Below are positions 58,688 to 64,000 of a DNA stretch of 64,000 nucleotides, in pieces. Origin of the DNA: Agromyces cerinus (GTDB lineage Bacteria; Actinomycetota; Actinomycetes; Actinomycetales; Microbacteriaceae). A program made the translations under genes and the position numbers. Below the pieces are notes generated by a model, which did not search any database, was not told the origin of the DNA, and saw only the letters and a list, made by a program, of their open reading frames with translations. Numbering within the stretch: position 1 is the first letter of the stretch; every line of letters begins with the position of its first letter. The DNA lies in NCBI RefSeq assembly GCF_016907835.1, contig NZ_JAFBCT010000001.1, forward strand, positions 3,472,001 through 3,536,000. Direction: 5' to 3'.

Positions 58688-58708
58688 CGTTCACGGGGTG
58701 TTGAGAAG

Positions 58709-58729
58709 CTTGAGTCGGCAAGGCTCAAG
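58709..58729. promoter_or_regulatory. HAIR box 2 (HspR operator)
   Basis: CTTGAGT-N7-GCTCAAG differs from the HAIR consensus at one base. Bound HspR here would cover the dnaK transcription start. Confidence 0.85.
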
Positions 58730-58852
58730 TCTTGCCTCAGGTACTTCGGTTGCGGGCCAGCAAGGGTCGGACCGGTATCCGGCTCGTTGTTCGATGCGTC
58801 GTGCGGTGCTCCCGCGCGGCCCGGGCACACGGGCGGGGAGAAGGAGAAACAC

Positions 58853-60727
58853 ATGTCACGTGCAGTAGGAATCGACCTCGGCACCACCAACTCGGTCGTC
58901 GCGGTCCTCGAGGGCGGCGAGCCCACGGTCATCGCGAACGCGGAGGGTCTGCGCACCACTCCGTCGGTCGTCGCATTCACGAAAGACGGCGAGGTGCTCG
59001 TCGGCGAGACCGCGAAGCGCCAGGCCGTCACCAACGTCGACCGCACCATCGCGTCGGTCAAGCGCCACATGGGCACCGACTGGAAGACCGACGAGATCGA
59101 CGGCAAGCAGTACACGCCCCAGGAGATCTCGGCGCGCATCCTGCAGAAGCTGAAGCGAGACGCCGAGCAGTACCTCGGCGACACCGTCACCGACGCCGTC
59201 ATCACCGTTCCCGCGTACTTCAACGACGCCGAGCGCCAGGCCACGAAGGAGGCCGGCGAGATCGCGGGCCTCAACGTGCTCCGCATCATCAACGAGCCCA
59301 CCGCGGCCGCACTCGCGTACGGCCTCGACAAGGGCAAGGAAGACGAGCTCATCCTGGTCTTCGACCTCGGCGGCGGCACGTTCGACGTGTCCCTCCTCGA
59401 GGTGGGCAAGGACGACGACTTCTCGACGATCCAGGTGCGCGCGACCGCCGGCGACAATCGCCTCGGCGGCGACGACTGGGACCAGCGCATCGTCGACTGG
59501 CTCATCAAGAAGTTCAAGGAGTCGACCGGCGTCGACGTCTCGAACGACAAGATCGCCAAGCAGCGCCTGAAGGAGGCCGCTGAGCAGGCCAAGAAGGAAC
59601 TGTCCTCGAACCTGAAGGCGTCCATCCAGCTGCCCTACCTCTCGCTCACCGAGAACGGCCCCGCGAACCTCGACGAGACGCTCACCCGCGCCGAGTTCGA
59701 GAACATGACGAGCGACCTGCTCGACCGCACCAAGAAGCCGTTCGAAGACGTCATCCGCGAGGCGGGCGTCAAGCTCTCCGACATCGCGCACGTCGTGCTC
59801 GTCGGTGGATCGACGCGCATGCCCGCGGTCAGCGAGCTCGTGAAGAAGGAGACCGGCCAGGAGCCCAACAAGGGCGTCAACCCCGATGAGGTCGTCGCCG
59901 TCGGCGCCGCCCTCCAGGCGGGCGTCCTCAAGGGCGAGCGCAAGGATGTCCTCCTCATCGACGTCACCCCCCTCAGCCTCGGCATCGAGACCAAGGGCGG
60001 CATCATGACGAAGCTCATCGAGCGCAACACGGCCATCCCGACCAAGCGCAGCGAGACCTTCACGACCGCCGACGACAACCAGCCGTCGGTCGCGATCCAG
60101 GTCTTCCAGGGCGAGCGCGAGTTCACCCGCGACAACAAGCCGCTCGGCACCTTCGAGCTCACCGGCATCGCGCCGGCGCCGCGGGGCATCCCGCAGATCG
60201 AGGTCACGTTCGACATCGACGCCAACGGCATCGTGCACGTGTCCGCGAAGGACAAGGGCACCGGCAAGGAGCAGCGCATGACGATCTCGGGCGGCTCGAG
60301 CCTCCCGAAGGACGACATCGAGCGCATGGTGCGCGAGGCCGAGGAGCACGCCGCCGAAGACAAGGCGCGTCGCGAGTCGGCTGAGACCCGCAACCAGGCC
60401 GAGCAGCTCGTCTACTCGATCGAGAAGCTCATCAAGGACAACGAAGACAAGCTCCCCGCTGACGTCAAGTCCGAGGTGCAGGGCGACGTCGACGCGCTGA
60501 AGACCGCGCTCGCGGGCGACGACGACGAGGCCGTGAAGTCGGCCTTCGAGAAGCTCAACGCATCGCAGGGCAAGCTCGGCGAGGCGATCTACGCGCAGAG
60601 CCAGCAGGCCGATGCCGCAGCCGCGGCCGGCGAAGACGCGAACGCGTCGGGTGCAGAGGGCGACCAGTCCTCCGACGAAGACGTGGTCGACGCCGAGGTC
60701 ATCGACGACGAGGAAGAGAAGAAGTAG
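58853..60727 (+). CDS. dnaK: chaperone DnaK (Hsp70)
   Basis: This 624-residue Hsp70 has the ATPase domain opening [19 protein letters not shown], then [34 protein letters not shown] and [12 protein letters not shown]. The substrate-binding beta domain includes [14 protein letters not shown] and FQGEREF, and the lid ends in an acidic [10 protein letters not shown] tail. ATG 58853 follows GAAGGAG. It is the first gene of the dnaK-grpE-dnaJ-hspR operon, repressed by HspR, for which DnaK itself serves as co-repressor in actinobacteria. Confidence 0.97.
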   Translation: MSRAVGIDLGTTNSVVAVLEGGEPTVIANAEGLRTTPSVVAFTKDGEVLVGETAKRQAVTNVDRTIASVKRHMGTDWKTDEIDGKQYTPQEISARILQKLKRDAEQYLGDTVTDAVITVPAYFNDAERQATKEAGEIAGLNVLRIINEPTAAALAYGLDKGKEDELILVFDLGGGTFDVSLLEVGKDDDFSTIQVRATAGDNRLGGDDWDQRIVDWLIKKFKESTGVDVSNDKIAKQRLKEAAEQAKKELSSNLKASIQLPYLSLTENGPANLDETLTRAEFENMTSDLLDRTKKPFEDVIREAGVKLSDIAHVVLVGGSTRMPAVSELVKKETGQEPNKGVNPDEVVAVGAALQAGVLKGERKDVLLIDVTPLSLGIETKGGIMTKLIERNTAIPTKRSETFTTADDNQPSVAIQVFQGEREFTRDNKPLGTFELTGIAPAPRGIPQIEVTFDIDANGIVHVSAKDKGTGKEQRMTISGGSSLPKDDIERMVREAEEHAAEDKARRESAETRNQAEQLVYSIEKLIKDNEDKLPADVKSEVQGDVDALKTALAGDDDEAVKSAFEKLNASQGKLGEAIYAQSQQADAAAAAGEDANASGAEGDQSSDEDVVDAEVIDDEEEKK

Positions 60728-60729
60728 CC

Positions 60730-61317
60730 ATGGCAGACGAGAAGGAGACTCCCGAAGTCCCCGACCCCGACGCCGGTGCCACCGACGAGGTGACGGATGC
60801 CGCGGCATCCGTCACCCCCGAGGGGCAGGCCCCTGAGGCCGACGACGACGAGGTGCTCACGGTCGACGACATCCTGAACGCGGCGAACGCCGAGGTGCAG
60901 GATCCGAGCGACGAGCACCTGGCCGACCTCAAGCGCATCACTGCGGAGTACGCCAACTACCGCAAGCGCACCGAGGCGAACCGCGAGCTCGAGCGCGAGC
61001 GCGCAGTCGGCGCGGCAGTGGCCGTGCTGCTGCCCGTGCTCGACGACCTCGACCGTGCCGAGAAGCACGGAGACCTCGAGGGCGACGCTCCGTTCGCGAC
61101 CATCGCGGCGAAGCTGCGCGGCTCGGTCGAGAAGCTCGGCCTCTCGTCGTTCGGCGAGGTCGGCGAGCCGTTCGACCCGCAGCGGCACGAGGCGATCTTC
61201 CAGCAGCCGTCGGCCGACGTCGAGATCGACACGATCGCCGACGTCGTCGAGACCGGGTACACCCTCGGCGGCACGCTGCTCCGCGCAGCGAAGGTCGTCG
61301 TGAAGACCCCGCAGTAG
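60730..61317 (+). CDS. grpE: nucleotide exchange factor GrpE
   Basis: The 195-residue homodimeric exchange factor for DnaK has an acidic disordered N-terminus (about 50 residues) and a long coiled-coil helix with LKRITAEYANYRKRTEANRELERERA. The C-terminal beta domain carries GEPFDPQRHEAIFQQPS and VVETGYTLGGTLLRAAKVVV. It starts two bases after the dnaK stop. A strong hairpin lies between it and dnaJ. Confidence 0.95.
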   Translation: MADEKETPEVPDPDAGATDEVTDAAASVTPEGQAPEADDDEVLTVDDILNAANAEVQDPSDEHLADLKRITAEYANYRKRTEANRELERERAVGAAVAVLLPVLDDLDRAEKHGDLEGDAPFATIAAKLRGSVEKLGLSSFGEVGEPFDPQRHEAIFQQPSADVEIDTIADVVETGYTLGGTLLRAAKVVVKTPQ

Positions 61318-61324
61318 ACCCGAC

Positions 61325-61370
61325 TCGGCCGGCCCGCGGCATCCGTTCGCGGATGTCGCGGACCGGCCGA
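61325..61370 (+). terminator. partial terminator/attenuator between grpE and dnaJ
   Basis: TCGGCCGG (61325-61332) pairs with CCGGCCGA (61363-61370). Inside, CATCCG and CGGATG close a TTCG tetraloop, and CGCG pairs with CGCG. A TTTT run follows a few bases later (61376-61379). It probably reduces dnaJ-hspR expression relative to dnaK-grpE. Confidence 0.7.
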
Positions 61371-61376
61371 CACGGT

Positions 61377-61410
61377 TTTCAGACAGACTCAAGACAGACT
61401 TCAGACAGAT
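61377..61410 (+). repeat. three CAGACAGA-type direct repeats before dnaJ
   Basis: The words CAGACAGA, AGACAGA and CAGACAGA follow each other at roughly 11-12-base intervals between the hairpin and the dnaJ ribosome binding site. Their role is unknown. Confidence 0.55.
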
Positions 61411-61428
61411 ACGAGAGAGGAGGTGCCG

Positions 61429-62424
61429 GTGGCCAGTCAGGATTGGTTCGACAAGGACTTCTACAAGGTGCTCGGCGTCTCCAAAGACGTGAGCGACGCG
61501 GAACTCAAGAAGACGTACCGCAAGCTCGCACGCAAGTACCACCCCGACTCCAACCCCGGTGACGCTGCCGCCGAGGCGAAGTTCAAGGAGATCAGCGAGG
61601 CGCACTCCGTGCTCGCCGACCCCGAGCAGCGCAAGGAGTACGACGCCGTGCGGGCCATGGGCTCCGGCGCTCGATTCACCGCGCCCGGCGGCGCCGGCGG
61701 CAACGGCGGCTTCGAAGACGTCTTCGGCGGCATGTTCGGCCAGGGCGGCGGAGGCCGCGGCCAGTCGTACACGTTCCAGCAGGGTGGCGACTACGACGAC
61801 CTGCTCGGCGGGCTCTTCGGCGGCGGCCGCTTCGGCCAGCCGACGGGCGGCTACCGCGGCGCCGGCGGCCCCACCAAGGGGCGGGATGTCACGGCGACGA
61901 CGACGCTCGACTTCGTCACCGCCACCAAGGGCGACCAGATCACCCTGCAGACCGCCGAGGGCAAGCCGATCACGGTGCGCATCCCGGCGGGTGTCGCCGA
62001 CGGGCAGAAGATCCGCCTGCGGGGCAAGGGCCAGCCCTCGCCTGACGGCGGTGAGCCCGGCGACATCGTGCTGACGGTGACGGTGCGCAAGCATCCGGTC
62101 TTCGAGCGCGATGGCCTGAATCTCAGGGTCACCGTGCCCGTCACGTTCACCGAGGCGGCGCTCGGCGCGACCGTCGAGGTGCCGACGCTCGGTGGCGACC
62201 CCGTGAAGGTGCGGGTCGCTCCCGGTACGCCGAGCGGCCGGGTGCTGCGGGTCAAGGGCCGCGGCGTGAAGACGTCGAAGGGCACCGGAGACCTCCTCGC
62301 GGTCGTGCAGGTCGCCGTTCCCTCGCACCTCTCGAAGGAGGCGGAGGCGAAGCTCGAGGAGTTCGCCGCGCTGCTGCCCGACGAGAACCCCCGCGACGAC
62401 CTGCTCGCGAAGGCGAAGGGCTAG
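61429..62424 (+). CDS. dnaJ: DnaJ/CbpA-type J-domain chaperone without zinc finger
   Basis: The 331-residue Hsp40 stimulates DnaK ATPase. The J domain (residues about 9-75) has KTYRKLARKYHPDSNPGD with the HPD tripeptide. A Gly/Phe-rich region (about 90-140) follows. Two C-terminal beta domains contain TTTLDFVTATKGDQITL and FTEAALGATVEVPTLGG. The four C-x2-C-x-G-x-G repeats of classic DnaJ are completely absent, so this is a class II/CbpA-like protein occupying the dnaJ position of the operon. GTG 61429 is 6 bases after AGGAGG; GTG 61423 has no room for it. Confidence 0.92.
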   Translation: MASQDWFDKDFYKVLGVSKDVSDAELKKTYRKLARKYHPDSNPGDAAAEAKFKEISEAHSVLADPEQRKEYDAVRAMGSGARFTAPGGAGGNGGFEDVFGGMFGQGGGGRGQSYTFQQGGDYDDLLGGLFGGGRFGQPTGGYRGAGGPTKGRDVTATTTLDFVTATKGDQITLQTAEGKPITVRIPAGVADGQKIRLRGKGQPSPDGGEPGDIVLTVTVRKHPVFERDGLNLRVTVPVTFTEAALGATVEVPTLGGDPVKVRVAPGTPSGRVLRVKGRGVKTSKGTGDLLAVVQVAVPSHLSKEAEAKLEEFAALLPDENPRDDLLAKAKG

Positions 62425-62427
62425 GCC

Positions 62428-62850
62428 GTGGAGATGAACGAGAGGAGCCCGCTCTTCGTCATCTCCGTTGCGGCCGAGCTCGCGGGCATGCACCCGCAGA
62501 CGCTGCGGCAGTACGACCGGCTCGGGCTCGTCTCGCCGACCCGCACCGCGGGCAAGTCGCGGCGCTACTCGATGCACGACGTCGTGCAGCTCCGCGAGAT
62601 CGCCCAGCTCTCGAGCGAGGGCGTGAGCCTCGAAGGCATCCGCCGGGTACTCGGCCTCGAAGACGAGGTCGCGACCCTGCGCGCCCGCGTGCGCGAACTC
62701 GAGGGCGCGCTCGCCGACGAGATGCTGAACCGCCCGGGCCGTCGCGTCTTCGCGGCCGGTTCGGCCGGCGAGGTCATCTCGATGAAGGCCGGCACCCGCG
62801 TGCGCCGTGAGAACGCGGTCGTCGTGTGGCGCCCGCTGGAACGCGAGTGA
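62428..62850 (+). CDS. hspR: heat-shock repressor HspR (MerR family)
   Basis: The 140-residue repressor of the dnaK operon has the MerR helix-turn-helix FVISVAAELAGMHPQTLRQYDRLGLVSPTRT followed by the wing GKSRRYSMHDVVQLREIAQL. A coiled coil (about 80-100) precedes a C-terminal region ENAVVVWRP implicated in DnaK binding in Streptomyces. It is the last chaperone gene, 3 bases after dnaJ, and its targets, the two HAIR boxes, lie upstream of dnaK. The stop overlaps the next start as GTGA. Confidence 0.95.
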   Translation: MEMNERSPLFVISVAAELAGMHPQTLRQYDRLGLVSPTRTAGKSRRYSMHDVVQLREIAQLSSEGVSLEGIRRVLGLEDEVATLRARVRELEGALADEMLNRPGRRVFAAGSAGEVISMKAGTRVRRENAVVVWRPLERE

Positions 62851-63476
62851 TCGCCGCTCCGGCGGCTCCTCCCTCCGCGGCAGTCGCGCGGTCCGCGGGA
62901 CCGGTCGGCGTCTGGGCGCTGCCGCTCATCACCCTCGGCTTCGTGATCGGCGTGCTGCCCGCGCTCGTCTTCGTCGGCGTGCTCGTCGTCTTCACTGCCG
63001 TCGGCCTCGTCACGGGCGGCCTCGGCGGCGCCGCACTCGTCGGCTTCCTCGCGACGCTCGTCGGAGGCGGTGTGCTCGCTGAGCAGCCGTGGCTCGTCAT
63101 CCTGCCGATGCTCATCGGCGTCGCCGCATTCACCGCGGGCATCATCGGCAGCGTGACGGCACTGCGCCGCCGCGGCATCCCGGCACCGAACGCGGTGACC
63201 TGGTCTGCGGCGGCCATCGGTCTCGTGCTCCAGCTCCTCGTCAACGGAGCCGTCTACTTCGCCGTGCTCGTCGTGGCGTTGCTGATCGGCCCCGGACCGG
63301 TCGGCCTCGTCTTCTTCGGCGGCGAGCCCGTGCCGCTCACGATCTTCGTGCTCCTCGCGATCGTCGCGACCGCCGGGCTCGGCTGGCTGCTCTGGTCGCT
63401 CTTCGGGCGGGCGTTCGGCCGTCGGACGGCTGCTCAGCGACCCCAGGCGGAGGCCGGCGCCTCGATGACCTCGTAG
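62847..63476 (+). CDS. multi-pass membrane protein, unknown function
   Basis: The 209-residue protein has about five hydrophobic helices: residues 22-45, 46-68, 72-95, 115-140 and 150-180. The loops are Ala/Gly/Val-rich, and the Arg/Ala-rich C-terminal tail reads RRTAAQRPQAEAG. There are no recognisable motifs. GTG 62847 overlaps the hspR stop (GTGA), which indicates translational coupling to the chaperone operon. That may be simple read-through rather than a shared function. The 3' end overlaps the convergent gene by 43 bases. Confidence 0.68.
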   Translation: MIAAPAAPPSAAVARSAGPVGVWALPLITLGFVIGVLPALVFVGVLVVFTAVGLVTGGLGGAALVGFLATLVGGGVLAEQPWLVILPMLIGVAAFTAGIIGSVTALRRRGIPAPNAVTWSAAAIGLVLQLLVNGAVYFAVLVVALLIGPGPVGLVFFGGEPVPLTIFVLLAIVATAGLGWLLWSLFGRAFGRRTAAQRPQAEAGASMTS

Positions 63477-64000
63477 GGGCGCGAGCTCCAGTGGGTGCCG
63501 TAGCCGTAATGGCTCGACGCCCACGCCGATGCCCAGATCGCCTGCGCGGTGGCATCGGCCGAGTCGCCGCTGGCGAGCGCCGCATCGACCTCGGGGTAGC
63601 GACCCGACTGCAGGTTCTCGGCGGCGTAGTACGCGGCCTCGACGAGGGTCGGGTAACTGCCGAGACCAGATCCGCCGCCGGAGCCCTGCCCGTTGTTCAG
63701 CGGGTTGTTGCGGTTCCACCAGTTGTCGGCGCCGTTCTCCTGACGCATCCACCGCATCATGAAGGTGACGTTCTCTTCAGTCAGCGGCCACTCGCCCTCG
63801 ACGAGCACGAGCTTGGCCCAGTCGACGTTCGTGCCGCCGGCGACGAGCGTCTGCGCGCCGGTGGTCGCGACGTACGACTCGTGCGAGACGGTCGGGGCGG
63901 AGACATCCGACGCGACCCTGAGGTCTTGCACCTCGCCGAGGTGCGGTGCATCCGCCGCGGCGAACGGCAACAGGCCGCCGGGCTGCGGCAACGGTGCGAG
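63434..64000 (-). CDS. partial secreted/cell-wall-type protein (5' end outside the window)
   Basis: The frame is open to the window edge, so only the C-terminal 188 residues are seen. WAKLVLVEGEWPLTEENVTFMMRWMRQENG and DNWWNRNNPLNNGQGSGGGSG, followed by GSYPTLVEAAYYAAENL, have the look of a lysozyme-like or peptidoglycan-binding catalytic module found in actinobacterial surface proteins. A conserved Glu in MRQENG could be catalytic (inference). The Pro/Ala-rich start of the visible part suggests a linker. A family name cannot be given safely. Confidence 0.65.
   Translation of the reverse strand, partial: LAPLPQPGGLLPFAAADAPHLGEVQDLRVASDVSAPTVSHESYVATTGAQTLVAGGTNVDWAKLVLVEGEWPLTEENVTFMMRWMRQENGADNWWNRNNPLNNGQGSGGGSGLGSYPTLVEAAYYAAENLQSGRYPEVDAALASGDSADATAQAIWASAWASSHYGYGTHWSSRPYEVIEAPASAWGR

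Noticed and set aside
1..64000. Insertion sequences, prophage or CRISPR-Cas
   Set aside because: No transposase, integrase, Cas or phage structural motif was seen in any plausible reading frame.

Overview
The window is chromosomal DNA of a high-GC Gram-positive actinobacterium. Third codon positions are almost always G or C. Oxidative and stress genes are actinobacterial in type: HspR/HAIR control of dnaK, an alpha2beta2 2-oxoacid dehydrogenase and a CopD-CtaG fusion. The very frequent GCATCCG/CGGATGC words and many apparently leaderless promoters fit Microbacteriaceae, with an Agromyces/Microbacterium-like genus most likely. This placement is inferred from gene content, not from a marker-gene search. 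I see no insertion sequence, prophage, CRISPR array or rRNA operon.

Layout. 1-4600: purB (cut by the window edge), a low-molecular-weight protein tyrosine phosphatase, an APH-fold kinase, a WXG100-like protein with a fused membrane/serine-hydrolase protein, and a 4-TM holin-like protein. 4646-9479: aromatic/histidinol-phosphate aminotransferase, then E1alpha, E1beta and E2 of a 2-oxoacid dehydrogenase. 10158-14350: a complete Zur-boxed zinc operon, znuA-znuC-znuB-znuB-zur. 14351-18088: a structured untranslated region followed by the proVWX glycine-betaine importer and a large nested terminator. 18110-21216: gadB-gadC acid resistance. 22220-23643: a structured leader, the zinc-independent ribosomal set rpmB-rpmG-rpsN, then the HU gene. 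23705-35974: CopD-CtaG, Pif1-like helicase, a serine-hydrolase-fold lipoprotein that lacks its catalytic residues, a class II amidotransferase, an MFS pump, DUF2252, DUF2306, a PLDc_N/SHOCT protein and an HMCES/YedK protein.

36379-38374 has signs of insertion: a small membrane ORF, proline iminopeptidase, and a lipoprotein lying between a 3' fragment of tRNA-Gly and the intact tRNA-Gly(CCC) gene. 38455-41780: dcd, DUF4267/TetR and alpha/beta-hydrolase/TetR divergent pairs. 41812-47684: soluble Cache protein, GntR/FCD regulator and a divergent potABCD-type importer with a clear operator. 47705-49355: a divergent pair of histidine-rich winged-helix proteins sharing palindromes that overlap both -10 boxes. 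49463-57005: TetR, a UMF1-type MFS, a lipoprotein, RIO kinase with an upstream 19-codon ORF, an orphan OLD-type TOPRIM protein, a second DHA2 MFS and DUF3995. 57010-62850: secreted M1 aminopeptidase, then dnaK-grpE-dnaJ-hspR behind two HAIR boxes. The window ends in a membrane protein and a partial secreted or cell-wall protein.

Together the genes suggest a cell with coordinated zinc economy (Zur import plus zinc-free ribosomal proteins, possibly the histidine-rich regulators), osmotic and acid stress defence, polyamine-type uptake and a chaperone regulon. The least explained parts are the histidine-rich regulator pair, the RIO-kinase leader ORF, the long proVWX leader, the WXG-like/hydrolase pair and the tRNA-Gly-flanked lipoprotein segment.
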